Below, in pieces: positions 1 through 9,132 of a stretch of DNA of 43,373 nucleotides. The stretch spans positions 1 through 43,373 of the forward strand of contig CASGEW010000051.1 in assembly GCA_949300615.1 (NCBI GenBank), in the 5' to 3' direction. The notes under the pieces were generated by a model. That model made no database searches. It was given only the letters and a program-made list of their open reading frames with translations, and was not told where the DNA came from. Both the position numbers and the translations under genes were made by a program. The stretch's first letter is position 1, and each line of letters starts with the position of its first letter. The DNA comes from an uncultured Bacteroidales bacterium. Its GTDB lineage: Bacteria > Bacteroidota > Bacteroidia > Bacteroidales > CHK158-818.

Positions 1-2
1 TT

Positions 3-170
3 GATGATTGTTCTACTGATAATACTCCTAATATTTGCAAAACATTTATTGAATCTAATGGCCTTAAAGATAAACGGAAAGTAATAATAAACGATATAAA
101 TCAAGGGCGGAAAAAGAATTTTTTTAAAGGAATTGATTATACTCATGATGCAAAAAAATGCTTATATAAA
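3..170 (+). CDS. Partial reading frame resembling glycosyltransferase family 2 (5' end outside window)
   Basis: An open frame enters from the left edge and begins DDCSTDNTPNIC. This resembles the GT-A nucleotide-sugar-binding segment (hhVDDxSTDNT) near the N-terminus of family 2 glycosyltransferases. The matching frame continues for about 55 codons and is AT-rich. It then runs without a stop to position 290, but from about 165 onward that stretch is simply the antisense of the sensor-kinase gene. The glycosyltransferase is therefore cut off by the junction, with no catalytic base region and no C-terminus. The family call rests on one short motif. Other nucleotide-binding proteins are possible. 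Confidence 0.35.
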
Positions 171-602
171 GAACATTTTTTTATAGATATTCGGTTTCCC
201 GTGGTGAAGGGGTATTCTGTATTCCCGTATCTGGTTATCTTCGTCTATCCGTTTTTCGATGCGGTAGGCTTCTATCACCTGTTTGGGTGATACCCAGTCT
301 CTCCAAATTTCCATGGAGATCAATAGTGCGACAATCATCAGTGTGTTAATGATAACGTACTTGACAATTTTTTTCTTGAATAACAAACGGTTGATCAGGA
401 ACAGGTAGTTGGCATAGAAAATAAGGATGGAGGAGACGGGAATGACACAGAAATCGAGGTATTTTTTCCACATCATCTCCGGGGAATCCTTATCGACGAA
501 AAAGAAAGGAGTCCCGAAAACAAGGCCCCATGCCATGACATGGATCAAGATCAAGAATCCTTTTTTGTTTTCTAAATTATTTGTCATTTCTGTCGCTTTC
601 AT
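162..602 (-). pseudogene. Truncated LytS/YehU-type sensor histidine kinase (N-terminal membrane part only)
   Basis: The 146 residues contain three hydrophobic segments (about 14-34, 50-70 and 80-98) followed by a charged linker, as in the membrane sensor half of Bacteroidota LytS-type kinases. The family normally continues with a further helix, a His_kinase domain with its phospho-accepting His, and an ATPase domain, about 200 more residues. All of these are missing because the frame ends at 162, next to the foreign-looking segment at 1-170. It lies directly behind the efflux operon, where such kinases and a LytTR regulator are commonly found. A TATCTTTG box (604-611, minus) overlaps the first ATG (602), so Met6 at 587 may be the used start if that box is active. 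No signalling function is expected from this fragment. Confidence 0.7.
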
Positions 603-618
603 GCAAAGATAGAGATTT

Positions 619-1839
619 TTATTCGTAACGAATAGCTTCTATCGGATCTAAATTCGCGGCTTTTTTGGCCGGATACCATCCGAAAAATACGCCGGTAACC
701 GTACAGACAGCGAACGAAAGGATAACCGACCAAACCTGTATGTAGATGGGCCAGCCGGCAATGACCTTTACGGCATACGAGGATACAAATCCGAACAATA
801 CCCCGATAACGCCACCGGTAATGCTGATGAGGATGGCTTCGATCAGAAATTGTGCCAGGATGTCGCGCCCCTTGGCACCGATGGACATTCGCAACCCGAT
901 TTCCCTAATACGTTCGGTTACCGAGACATACATGATGTTCATAATACCGATACCTCCTACCAGCAGGGAGATCCCGGCAATACAGGCCAACAGTACGGTC
1001 ATCAAATCGGTGGTCGAGTTGAGCATGGAGCTAAGTTCCTGTTGCGAGCGGATTTCAAAATCGTCGTCGTCCGTCTCTTTGAGTTTGTGGTTGGTACGCA
1101 ATATTTCGGAAATCTCTTCTGTGGCCTTCTCGGTCTGGTCTTCTGAAATAGCCGAAGCGAAAATTCCCTGTAAGTGGGTGATGGCCAATACCCGTTTTTG
1201 GATGGTGGTATAGGGGGCCAGAATCATATCGTCCTGGTCCATACCCATACTGTTGTATCCTTTGGGTGTCAGTACCCCGATGATGGTGAACGGTATCTTG
1301 TCGAACCGGATGGTTTTCCCTATCGGGTTTTCGCCGTTTGTAAAGAGGTTGTCTATGACGGTTTTTCCTACCAGACACACTTTGGCGGCCGTCTTGATTT
1401 CCTGATCCGAAAAGATGTTTCCGTCTTGTACCGATAATTTACGTATTTCGAGGTAGTCTTGGTTGATTCCGTATATGGAGGTCGGGTAGTTGTTTGCCCC
1501 GAAAATCGACTGTCCGCTGCTGCTTACCGAGGGCGATACTGCTGTCAGGTATTTAGCCTTGCTGCGCAAGGCTTCGTAATCTTCCACTTTGAGTGTTTGC
1601 ATATTTTCGGCACTTTGGCGGACACCTCCTTGCATTTCGCGTGCGGGGTGTATCATAATCATATTGGACCCCATTTCGGAGATTTGGCGCTGGATGCTCT
1701 TTTTGGAGCCTTGCCCGATGGCCAGCATCGTAATGACCGAGGCCACCCCGATGATAATCCCTAACATGGTGAGCAATGCGCGGGTTTTGTTGTTATTGAG
1801 AGCCCTGAGGGCTATTCTGAACAGATTGGTAAGATTCAT
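619..1839 (-). CDS. MacB/FtsX-type ABC transporter permease
   Basis: Inner-membrane permease of a MacAB-TolC-like tripartite exporter, 406 residues. One N-terminal membrane helix (about 20-42) is followed by a large periplasmic MacB_PCD domain (about 45-245). The C-terminal FtsX domain has three helices (about 285-305, 330-355, 370-390) and ends in PAKKAANLDPIEAIRYE, the usual terminus of this family. The ATPase is a separate protein here (gene at 1860-2609), unlike E. coli MacB where both are fused. Gaps to its neighbours on both sides are about 20 bases or less, consistent with one operon TolC - fusion protein - ATPase - permease - kinase. The exported substrate cannot be read from sequence; macrolides, lipids and peptides are all known for the family. 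Confidence 0.9.
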   Translation of the reverse strand: MNLTNLFRIALRALNNNKTRALLTMLGIIIGVASVITMLAIGQGSKKSIQRQISEMGSNMIMIHPAREMQGGVRQSAENMQTLKVEDYEALRSKAKYLTAVSPSVSSSGQSIFGANNYPTSIYGINQDYLEIRKLSVQDGNIFSDQEIKTAAKVCLVGKTVIDNLFTNGENPIGKTIRFDKIPFTIIGVLTPKGYNSMGMDQDDMILAPYTTIQKRVLAITHLQGIFASAISEDQTEKATEEISEILRTNHKLKETDDDDFEIRSQQELSSMLNSTTDLMTVLLACIAGISLLVGGIGIMNIMYVSVTERIREIGLRMSIGAKGRDILAQFLIEAILISITGGVIGVLFGFVSSYAVKVIAGWPIYIQVWSVILSFAVCTVTGVFFGWYPAKKAANLDPIEAIRYE

Positions 1840-1859
1840 ACGTTTCAGATTAATAGGGT

Positions 1860-2609
1860 TTAATCGTCATTTTTAGGTAGCGTAGCCAGGATATCTTTTG
1901 CCCAGATGCGCTTTTCATTGTACGTGTCGGAGATGACGTGCCCGTCTTTGAGTACGATGTTCCGGCTACTGAATGACATCAGTTCGGGGTTGTGCGTAAC
2001 GAAGATGATGGTTTTCCCCTTGGCGTGCAACTCCTGAAATAAGACCAGGATTTCATAAGACGTTCTCGTGTCGAGGTTCCCGGTAGCTTCGTCTGCCAGG
2101 ATGATAACGGGATCGTTTACCAGGGCGCGGGCGATGGCTACGCGTTGTTGTTGCCCTCCCGACATCTGGTTCGATTTGTGGTTGATACGGTCGGCCAACC
2201 CTACATCTTCCAGTGCTTTGGCAGCTCTCTCTCTCCGTTGTTTGGCCGATACCGAGGAGTTGTACATGAGCGGTAGCTCTACGTTTTCGAGCGCGGTGGT
2301 TTTGGCCAACAGGTTGTACGATTGAAAAACGAATCCGATTTTTTTGTTTCGGAGTACGGCCCGATCGTTCTTACCCATTCGGCGTACAGAGATTCCGTCC
2401 AACAGGTATTCGCCCGATGTAGGGGTATCCAGGCATCCCAGCGTGTTGAGCAGGGTCGATTTACCGGAACCGCTCTTCCCCATGATGGTAACGAATTCGC
2501 CCGGGTAGATGGAGAAGGATATATCGCGCAGGGCGTGTACGGTTTCGCTCCCGACCTTGAAATCCCGTTTTACGTGTTGGAGCTCTATAATGGCTTTTTT
2601 TGTTTGCAT
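1860..2609 (-). CDS. ABC transporter ATP-binding protein (MacB/LolD type)
   Basis: The 249-residue ATPase drives the adjacent permease. Visible motifs are Walker [10 protein letters not shown] (44-52), the Q-loop in VFQSYN (94-99), signature SGGQQQR (150-156), Walker B VIILADE (168-174) and the switch His in VTHNPE. I chose the start at 2609 ([10 protein letters not shown]) because the upstream frame overlaps the end of the fusion-protein gene and its extra residues do not resemble the family; this leaves a 4-base gap after that gene's stop. The protein matches the lipoprotein/macrolide-exporter ATPase subfamily, with a distinctive QQQR after the signature. It is presumably co-translated with its upstream neighbour. 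Confidence 0.92.
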   Translation of the reverse strand: MQTKKAIIELQHVKRDFKVGSETVHALRDISFSIYPGEFVTIMGKSGSGKSTLLNTLGCLDTPTSGEYLLDGISVRRMGKNDRAVLRNKKIGFVFQSYNLLAKTTALENVELPLMYNSSVSAKQRRERAAKALEDVGLADRINHKSNQMSGGQQQRVAIARALVNDPVIILADEATGNLDTRTSYEILVLFQELHAKGKTIIFVTHNPELMSFSSRNIVLKDGHVISDTYNEKRIWAKDILATLPKNDD

Positions 2610-2613
2610 AATC

Positions 2614-3810
2614 CTATTTTTTATTTTTGTTTCCTCCGGGTCGTTGCGGCATAAACGGGCTTGATTCTCCTTCCGGGGCACCTTGGGCAGAATCCATCAT
2701 AGCATTTCTTCCGCCTGCGGCATTTTCGCCGGTTATAACCTCTTCTCCTTCGTTCAGCCCTTGGCAAACTTCAACCACGGTACCGGTAGATACACCGACT
2801 ACGATGTCTTTTTGTACGGGTTGTCCGTTTTCGAGTACGTAAACCGTTTTGTTGTTGGAAGAGTTGTTTATCTGTTGATTCTTGCCTTTTTCCTCTGATG
2901 GAACGAACGTGAGGGCTCCGGCCGGGATATTCAAGACATTATCTTTTTCGATTGTATAGATGGATACGGTTGCCGTCAAGCCAGATTTCAGTTTCAGGTC
3001 GGGGTTCGGAGCGTTGATAACTACCTCGTATGTTACCACGTTGTTGGTTGTTGTCGCCTCCTGGCGTACCTGGGTAACTTCTCCTTCAAAGGTATCGTTG
3101 GGGTATGCATCTACGGTGAAGGTAACCCGTTGACCCTCTTTTACGCCGCCTATGTCGGCTTCATCCACGTCGGCCACTACCTGCATTTGGGTCAAGTCGC
3201 TGGCGATGGTGAAGAGGGTCGGGGTTTCAAAGCTGGCAGCTACGGTCTGTCCTTCTTCTACGGCACGTGAGAGAACGATTCCGTCGATGGGCGAATAGAT
3301 GGTGGCGTATCCTAAATTCGTTTCAGCCTTGGCCAGTTCATTCTTGCTTACTTCATAACTGTTTTTGGCTTTTTCGTAATTGTAGTAAGCGGTTTCGTAA
3401 TCGTAGTCGCTGATCAACTGTTTTTCGTGCAACGTTTTGTTGCGGGTATAATTTTTAAGTTGATATTCATATTCGGTTTTGGCCGTTGCCAGGTCGCTTT
3501 TTCTGGCAGCCAGTTCGTTCAGCAGGTTTACTTTGTCGAGTTCGGCAATCAGTTCCCCTTTTTTGACCACGCTGTTGTAGTCGGCGTACAATTTGTCCAC
3601 GATACCGGAAACCTGTGTACCTACCTCTACCTGGGTAATGGGTTCTACGGTTCCGGTGGCTTCCACTTTGCTGGAAATGGAACTCTTTACCACTTTATTG
3701 GTTCTGAAAGGGTTTTCGTTTTGTTGTTCGGATGAAGAGCAGCCCTGGAATGAAAGTGCCAGAACCAACATGGCCCAGATGCTGCCGGTTGTCTTTTTTG
3801 TATAGTTCAT
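2614..3810 (-). CDS. Periplasmic adaptor (MacA-like membrane fusion protein), lipoprotein
   Basis: The 398-residue HlyD/RND-type adaptor bridges the permease and the outer-membrane channel. The N-terminus has a hydrophobic signal ending SFQGCSSSEQ, compatible with lipidation at the Cys near residue 24, although the lipobox is loose. A barrel-sandwich half-motif (VEATGTVEPITQVEVGTQVSG) leads into a long alpha-hairpin (about 95-165). The second half-motif follows (TIYSPIDGIVLSRAVEEGQTV), then a beta-barrel domain and a membrane-proximal domain. The C-terminal tail is rich in Gly, Asn, Gln and Pro and likely disordered. It sits between the TolC-family gene (11-base gap) and the ATPase, as expected for a tripartite operon. 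Confidence 0.9.
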   Translation of the reverse strand: MNYTKKTTGSIWAMLVLALSFQGCSSSEQQNENPFRTNKVVKSSISSKVEATGTVEPITQVEVGTQVSGIVDKLYADYNSVVKKGELIAELDKVNLLNELAARKSDLATAKTEYEYQLKNYTRNKTLHEKQLISDYDYETAYYNYEKAKNSYEVSKNELAKAETNLGYATIYSPIDGIVLSRAVEEGQTVAASFETPTLFTIASDLTQMQVVADVDEADIGGVKEGQRVTFTVDAYPNDTFEGEVTQVRQEATTTNNVVTYEVVINAPNPDLKLKSGLTATVSIYTIEKDNVLNIPAGALTFVPSEEKGKNQQINNSSNNKTVYVLENGQPVQKDIVVGVSTGTVVEVCQGLNEGEEVITGENAAGGRNAMMDSAQGAPEGESSPFMPQRPGGNKNKK

Positions 3811-3821
3811 ATCGTTTTGTT

Positions 3822-5192
3822 TTAATTTATTTCAATGGGTAAGTTTTGATAGAATCGGAGTAACTGTATGTTCAGGTATGCCATATATTTGGCTTGCAAC
3901 ACCTCTTGTTGTGCCGAGAGAAAGTTGTTTTTTTCGGTCAGCAGCTCGACGGTATTTTTCATCCCGACGTTGAATTGTTCGTTTGCCAGTTCGTAACTGA
4001 TTTGGGTGCTTTTCAGCTTTTCGGTGGCTGCTATGTATTGTTCTTGTGCACTGCTGGCATCTAACCAGAGACTTTCTATTGTTTTGAACAACGTTTTCTT
4101 GGCATCTAAATAATTTAACTGGCTGGTCCAGGTTTGTAATTGGGCCTGTTCTACGGCGCTTTTGGTAGAACGGTTGTTGAGGATCGGAAGCGAAAGGCTG
4201 ATGCCGACCGAGTTGCTCCAACTGTTTTTTAGCTGAGAACCGAAGCTGAGGTCCGTTCCGCTCATCGAGTTTGTCCCGATACCGGTATTGAGGCTGATGC
4301 TGGGGTAGTAACCGGCTTTGGCAATGTTTACATTCAAATTGGAAGCCTTGATGTCCAATAGGCTGCTTTGTATTTCGGGGCGCGAGGCCAGTGCCGTTTC
4401 ATACACTTCCGTCTTGCTGGGGAGAACGGCCAGGATACTTTCGTCGCTGATGTCCGAGAGTACAATATCCATCTCTTCTTCTCCGTCCAGTTCCAACAGT
4501 TGTTTGAGTTGCAGTTTATAATTTTTCAACGAAGCCTGCGAGGTTACCAGTTGGTATTTGTCCGAGCTGTATTGTGCTTCGAGTTGTGCGTAGTCGCTTT
4601 TGGCAATGCTGCCGGCTTCCAGCATCTCCTTGGCCCTGTCCCGTTGAGCCGCCGATACGGCCAGGGTGTTTTCGTTTATCTTAACCGATTCGTTGGCATA
4701 GAGTATTTGCATGAACGTCTGGGTAATAGATTCTTCGATGGTATTTGCCGTTTCATCGATATTGAGTTCGGCAATTTGCCCGTTCAATTCTTGTTGTTCG
4801 ATGGTTTTCAACCTTTTCCCGCCGTTATATACGGTCCATTGGGCATTTAACCCGTAACTGCCGGTATAGTTGGTTTTGCTGCTACCGCCGCTGGTGGCGT
4901 AGTTACCGCTACCGCCCACGTTTACCAGGTTACTGCCGCTTTGGTCGTACGGGCGATTGACAATGTTGTGGGAGGTAGAAAATGAAAGACTGGGGAACAA
5001 TGCAGCCTTGGCTGTTTTCGTATTGACCTGGCTTTCGTCCAGCAATACTTTGCTCTTTTTGATCTGGATGTTTTGTTCCAGAGCGTACCGGATGCACGAT
5101 TGGTAGTCCCATTGTGCCGGCTTTTCTTGTGCCTGCATGGTTCCGGTTGCAGCAAAGAGCACGCAAAAAGGTAAGATTTTGTATTGTTTCAT
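3822..5192 (-). CDS. TolC-family outer membrane efflux protein
   Basis: The 456-residue outer-membrane channel is first in the exporter operon. A signal peptide (about 1-21, ending TMQAQ) is followed by two repeated halves, each with long amphipathic helices and a short beta-strand segment, the OEP duplication. Examples are WDYQSCIRYALEQNIQIKKSK at the start and the region around residues 280-450 rich in Gln, Leu and Asn. The length is typical. A canonical promoter precedes it, so this gene sets the transcription start for the whole cassette down to the truncated kinase. Confidence 0.9.
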   Translation of the reverse strand: MKQYKILPFCVLFAATGTMQAQEKPAQWDYQSCIRYALEQNIQIKKSKVLLDESQVNTKTAKAALFPSLSFSTSHNIVNRPYDQSGSNLVNVGGSGNYATSGGSSKTNYTGSYGLNAQWTVYNGGKRLKTIEQQELNGQIAELNIDETANTIEESITQTFMQILYANESVKINENTLAVSAAQRDRAKEMLEAGSIAKSDYAQLEAQYSSDKYQLVTSQASLKNYKLQLKQLLELDGEEEMDIVLSDISDESILAVLPSKTEVYETALASRPEIQSSLLDIKASNLNVNIAKAGYYPSISLNTGIGTNSMSGTDLSFGSQLKNSWSNSVGISLSLPILNNRSTKSAVEQAQLQTWTSQLNYLDAKKTLFKTIESLWLDASSAQEQYIAATEKLKSTQISYELANEQFNVGMKNTVELLTEKNNFLSAQQEVLQAKYMAYLNIQLLRFYQNLPIEIN

Positions 5193-5223
5193 AGGAATAC
5201 GGTTTTTTCTATTTTCTTTGAAA

Positions 5224-5254
5224 CAAAGGTATTTATCCGTATTCCGATGTGCAA
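5224..5254 (-). promoter_or_regulatory. Bacteroidota promoter for the efflux operon
   Basis: On the minus strand TACCTTTG (complement of 5224-5231) matches the -7 consensus TAnnTTTG, with TTG 20 bases upstream (5252-5254). Transcription should start near 5217, leaving a leader of about 25 bases. Confidence 0.6.
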
Positions 5255-5420
5255 TTATAATATAAGAACGGAGACCTTTTGTCGTCCGAACCGCCGTTTT
5301 TGAGGATAAATCTTTTTTATGTAATAAATTTTAACATTTCTTCGCTTCCCGTTCATTGATAACGGTTTTGACCGGTTTTGAATTCCTTTTTTTGAGTCGG
5401 GTTATCTTTGAAGATGTGTT

Positions 5421-7103
5421 TTACGCAAAGGCCAGAATCAGTAACTGGGCTGTCAATATGCGCAAGAACATGGTTAGCGGATATACCGTAGAATAGGCTA
5501 CGGCAGGAGCATCGTTTCCGGCAATCTTGTTGGCATAGGCCAAAGCAGGCGGGTCGGTATTGCTGCCGGCGATGAGTCCCATCAGGGTAAAATAGTTCAG
5601 ATTGAAACGCCATCGACCGATGATACCTATAATCAGCAAAGGAATAACGGTTATCAGGACACCCCAGAATACCCATAGCAGGCCGTCCCCGTTGATGACG
5701 GTATTGACAAAATCGCCTCCGGCATTGAGTCCGACGCTGGACAGGAACAGGCAGATACCTAATTCGCGTAACAACAAACTGGCACTGGTAGAGGTATAGG
5801 TGATGAGTTTGAACTTATATCCGAACCGTCCTATCAGAATGGCCACTACCAACGGTCCTCCGGCCAAACCGAGTTTCATCGACGACGACATTCCCGGTAT
5901 TGCCAACGGGATGCTCCCCAGGATAATCCCTAACAGAATTCCCACGAAGATAGTAATCATGTTGGGTTCGTTCAACCGTTTCATGGAGTTCCCCAGTTTT
6001 TCGGCCAATCGGTTTATATCTTCTTTCTTTCCGACAACGGTCAACCGGTCTCCCATTTGCAGGGTCAGGTTGGGGTTTGCCACCAAGTCCACCCCGGCAC
6101 GGTTCAGGCGTGTAGCGTTCAGCCGGTATCCGAAAGGCAATCGCAGTGAACCCAGTGAGCGTCCGTTCAGCTCGGGTTTGGTAATGACGATGCGGCGTGA
6201 GACGATCGGGGCAGGGATGGCTTCCCAGTCCATCTCGACGGTTTTTCCGATAAATGCCGACATGGTGGCTTCGTCCTGCTCGGACAGGACGATCAGCAGC
6301 AGGTCATCTTTCTCGATGGTCGTATCTGTTTTAGGGATAATCACTTCGCTGTTTTCCCGTTTGATACGGGATATGACGAAGTTACGGTCGATGAATTGGG
6401 TTACTTTTTCGACCGTTTGTCCGAAAATCAACGGGTTTTCTACCCGGAACGTCAATACATGGGGTTTCAGGATATTGGCTTGCGCCTCTTTCTCGATCTC
6501 TTCGGCCTCTTTTTCGAGTTTTATTTTGAATAGGGCCCTGACGATTAACATCGTACCGATGATGCCGATTACGCCCAACGGATAGGCTGCGGCATATCCC
6601 GATGCAATTTCGGGGACGACGTCTAACTTGCCGTCGTAGTTCAACTGGGCCAATGTCTGTTGTGCGGCACCTAATCCCGGGGTATTGGTTACAGCTCCCG
6701 AGAGTACGCCTACCAGCATCGGCATATCGACGCGTTCGTTGGCAAACAGGTAAATGATTAATACCACGAGCAGGTTCAACCCTACAATGGCGCACGCCAG
6801 CATATTGAGCCGCATACCTCCTTTCTTAAAGGAGGAGAAGAAACCGGGCCCTACTTGCAAGCCGATGGAATAGACGAAGAGGATCAGTCCGAACTCTTGG
6901 AGGAAGTGCATAATGTTTTTTTCTCCTACGAATCCGAAGTGTCCGGCTACGATTCCTACAAAAAGAACGAATGTAACCCCTAACGAGACGCCTAAAAATT
7001 TCTGTTTTCCCAGATATACGCCCAAGGCGATGACGAAAGAGTACAGCAAAACCGTATGGGCTACCGACTCGGGGGCAAACAGTAGATTTTCAATCCAATT
7101 CAT
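5421..7103 (-). CDS. AspT/YidE/YbjL-family transporter with two RCK_C domains
   Basis: The 560-residue inner-membrane protein has two homologous membrane halves (about 1-190 and 385-560), each five to six helices with Gly/Pro-rich motifs ([11 protein letters not shown] in the first, [13 protein letters not shown] in the second). Two cytosolic TrkA-C/RCK_C ligand-binding domains lie between them (about 215-285 and 295-375). This is the aspartate:alanine exchanger superfamily (AAE). Members include AspT, but most, such as E. coli YidE and YbjL, have no proven substrate. Dicarboxylic amino acid or organic acid transport is a family-level guess. It stands alone with its own promoter and an approximately 80-base leader. 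Confidence 0.88.
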   Translation of the reverse strand: MNWIENLLFAPESVAHTVLLYSFVIALGVYLGKQKFLGVSLGVTFVLFVGIVAGHFGFVGEKNIMHFLQEFGLILFVYSIGLQVGPGFFSSFKKGGMRLNMLACAIVGLNLLVVLIIYLFANERVDMPMLVGVLSGAVTNTPGLGAAQQTLAQLNYDGKLDVVPEIASGYAAAYPLGVIGIIGTMLIVRALFKIKLEKEAEEIEKEAQANILKPHVLTFRVENPLIFGQTVEKVTQFIDRNFVISRIKRENSEVIIPKTDTTIEKDDLLLIVLSEQDEATMSAFIGKTVEMDWEAIPAPIVSRRIVITKPELNGRSLGSLRLPFGYRLNATRLNRAGVDLVANPNLTLQMGDRLTVVGKKEDINRLAEKLGNSMKRLNEPNMITIFVGILLGIILGSIPLAIPGMSSSMKLGLAGGPLVVAILIGRFGYKFKLITYTSTSASLLLRELGICLFLSSVGLNAGGDFVNTVINGDGLLWVFWGVLITVIPLLIIGIIGRWRFNLNYFTLMGLIAGSNTDPPALAYANKIAGNDAPAVAYSTVYPLTMFLRILTAQLLILAFA

Positions 7104-7191
7104 TTTCTTCTTTGGTTTAAACGGTTAATTCATGGACGTCCTTTATCGTATGGGTATAAAGCCGTTCGCTTGCTTTTGTTTTAAAATCGAG

Positions 7192-7222
7192 CAAAGGTAT
7201 GTATATAAATTCAATCTTACAA
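7192..7222 (-). promoter_or_regulatory. Bacteroidota promoter for the YidE-like gene
   Basis: Minus-strand TACCTTTG (complement of 7192-7199) with TTG 20 bases upstream (7220-7222). The spacing and both boxes fit the phylum consensus. Confidence 0.6.
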
Positions 7223-7292
7223 TTTATTTCCTTTTATTTCAAGGTGGTCGGTGTATATTTTCTCCGCAGGGTAGTACTTTATCTATTCTGTG

Positions 7293-7325
7293 CCGAAAGG
7301 ATGCTCTTGGGTGAGAGCCTTTCGG
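7293..7325 (-). terminator. Hairpin downstream of the dihydrouridine synthase gene
   Basis: CCGAAAG (7293-7299) pairs with CTTTCGG (7319-7325), and an inner GCTCT/AGAGC stem (7303-7307, 7314-7318) is separated by a small bulge. No clear U-run follows on the minus strand, so it may stabilise the 3' end rather than terminate. Confidence 0.35.
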
Positions 7326-7332
7326 AAATGGT

Positions 7333-8289
7333 TCAGTACTGCTCCGCATCCGAAGAGTCGTCGGTCAGGAGTTGAGATACGTATTGTTTGTATTGGTCGA
7401 TGGTTGGGCTTTTCAGGATTTTTTTCCGAATTTTCGGGTTGCTTTCAGGTAAGAAATATTCCCAAAAGGTTTTCATTTTGACCAATACCTGATGATCTCC
7501 GGCTAAACGGGATTGATAATGGCGTAGCAGTTCTTGGTGGAAGTCGCGGATTGTTTGTTGCTTCTGGGCGGGAGAGATAGGGCTCGACAGAATTTCCCGG
7601 GCTAAAAACGGGTTTTGTAACAATCCTCGTCCGAGGGCTATTCCGGCAATGCCGGGAAACTGTTGTCTGACAGCCAGGGCCTCTTCAACCGATTGGACGT
7701 TACCGTTGTAGAGCAACGGTATCCGACATTTTTCGTAAAAACGGCCGAATGCCTCCTTGTCCGGTTCTCCTTTGTATTGGTTTTTCCCCGTCCGGGCATG
7801 CAGGGTGATTTGGCACAACGGATAGGATTGGAATAGCGGAAGTAGTTGCAACGATTCGTCTGCTGACTCCCAGCCCAACCGGATTTTTATGGAAAAGGAT
7901 ATTTCCGGAAATTTGAGTGTCTCCTGTAACAGTTTATCTACTTTGTCGGGATGCGGCAGTATGCCCGAACCTTTGCCTTGGCGTACAATCGGGGCAAAGG
8001 GACATCCCATGTTGATGTCCAGTTGGTGGTAACCTAAGCTGCGCAACCGGGTACAGATATGGTTCAGCTCCTGGGGGTCGGCGGCGATAAGCTGGGGAAT
8101 GAGTCGGGCAACCCGGTTGTTCTCGGGGGCACAATCCCGCAGGTCCCGGTTTCGGAACGTTTTGCGTTCGTACCGGATAAAGGGGGTGTAGTAGCTCTCT
8201 ATCCCTCCGAAATATTGGTGGTGCAGGTTTCTGAAAATATAATCGGTGTAACCTTGCAACGGGGCCGATTCTATACGGAAGCTGTCCAT
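7333..8289 (-). CDS. tRNA-dihydrouridine synthase family protein
   Basis: The 318-residue FMN-dependent TIM-barrel enzyme reduces uridine to dihydrouridine in tRNA D-loops. Signs are the N-terminal SAPLQGYTDYIFR, the DINMGCPFAPIVRQGKGSG segment containing the catalytic Cys in GCP, LHARTGKNQYKGEPD for FMN/uridine binding, LYNGNVQSVEEA, and GIALGRGLLQNPFLAREI near the phosphate site. The second residue after GCP is Phe-Ala rather than the usual charged pair, so the exact Dus subfamily (A, B or C) is uncertain. The start at 8289 lies just beyond the tyrA terminator stem, so transcription could be by read-through or from a promoter inside tyrA. Confidence 0.85.
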   Translation of the reverse strand: MDSFRIESAPLQGYTDYIFRNLHHQYFGGIESYYTPFIRYERKTFRNRDLRDCAPENNRVARLIPQLIAADPQELNHICTRLRSLGYHQLDINMGCPFAPIVRQGKGSGILPHPDKVDKLLQETLKFPEISFSIKIRLGWESADESLQLLPLFQSYPLCQITLHARTGKNQYKGEPDKEAFGRFYEKCRIPLLYNGNVQSVEEALAVRQQFPGIAGIALGRGLLQNPFLAREILSSPISPAQKQQTIRDFHQELLRHYQSRLAGDHQVLVKMKTFWEYFLPESNPKIRKKILKSPTIDQYKQYVSQLLTDDSSDAEQY

Positions 8290-8295
8290 GGTAAG

Positions 8296-8332
8296 AAAAA
8301 TATGCAGCCGGACACGGTTATTGTCCGGCTGC
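8296..8332 (-). terminator. Terminator of the aromatic amino acid operon
   Basis: GCAGCCGGAC (8304-8313) and GTCCGGCTGC (8323-8332) form a perfect 10-bp stem with a 9-base loop. On the minus strand it is followed by ATATTTTTC, a rho-independent tail. It lies 18 bases after the prephenate dehydrogenase stop. Confidence 0.8.
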
Positions 8333-8349
8333 CAGGGTAATTATGGATG

Positions 8350-9129
8350 TTATTTCGATTGAATGTTGCTGCGTACCTTGGTTAGGTAATCGGCCATGCC
8401 TTTGCTATCTTTGTTCCGGATGATTTCCAGTAATTTAGAGAGTTCTTGCTGAATCTTTTCCACTTGTCCCGGGGTGTAAGGGTTAAAGAGGATTTCGGAT
8501 AGCAGGAAGTCATCTTCCGACAACAGCCCGCGGGCAATGTCCATGTGGCGTTTGAACGTAGTACCCGGTGCTTCCTGGTATTTCATGACCGAGGCGAATA
8601 CCAGCGTTGAGGCAAACGGGATGGAGAGCGAGTAGGCGATGGTTTCGTCGTGCTCCTTGAACGAGTATTCAAATGTGTTCAGTCGCAGGGTGTTGTAAAA
8701 GTCCTTGAAAAAGACCTTTCCCAAATGATCCGATTCGGAGATGATGATGGCGTTTTGGGTGCTCAAATCGCTTAACGAAGCAAACGTAGGGCCGAACATC
8801 GGGTGTGTCGAGACGAACGGACGTTTCATCTCGGCATAAAATTCGGGCAGTCCGGTTTTTACCGAAGCGATGTCCGAGATGATGCAGTTGTCCGGTATGT
8901 ACGGAATGACAGCCTTAAAAGCCTCGATGGTATATTTGACCGTGGCGGCGTTGATAAGCAGTTCCGGCTCGAAAGCCTTTACTTCGTCCAATTGGGTCAT
9001 GCGTTCGGTGTTGTACACGAACCGGAGTTTTTTCGGATCGACGTCATACAATCCTACTTCGTGCTGAAAGCTCAGTGCGTCGGCAAAAAACGTACCCATT
9101 TTACCGGCGCCTAAAATCAAAATTTTCAT
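8350..9129 (-). CDS. tyrA: Prephenate dehydrogenase
   Basis: The 259-residue enzyme oxidatively decarboxylates prephenate to 4-hydroxyphenylpyruvate for tyrosine synthesis. An N-terminal Rossmann fold starts ILGAGKMG (4-11), with acidic residues after strand 2 (YDVDPKK) favouring NAD+. The prephenate-binding region contains VSTHPMFGPTF with the conserved THPMFGP motif. The helical C-terminal half (about 165-255) is the dimerisation domain. There is no fused chorismate mutase or ACT domain; the mutase is fused to DAHP synthase in the next gene upstream. It is the last gene of the operon, 3 bases after that gene's stop, and precedes a strong terminator. Confidence 0.9.
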   Translation of the reverse strand: MKILILGAGKMGTFFADALSFQHEVGLYDVDPKKLRFVYNTERMTQLDEVKAFEPELLINAATVKYTIEAFKAVIPYIPDNCIISDIASVKTGLPEFYAEMKRPFVSTHPMFGPTFASLSDLSTQNAIIISESDHLGKVFFKDFYNTLRLNTFEYSFKEHDETIAYSLSIPFASTLVFASVMKYQEAPGTTFKRHMDIARGLLSEDDFLLSEILFNPYTPGQVEKIQQELSKLLEIIRNKDSKGMADYLTKVRSNIQSK

Positions 9130-9132
9130 TTC

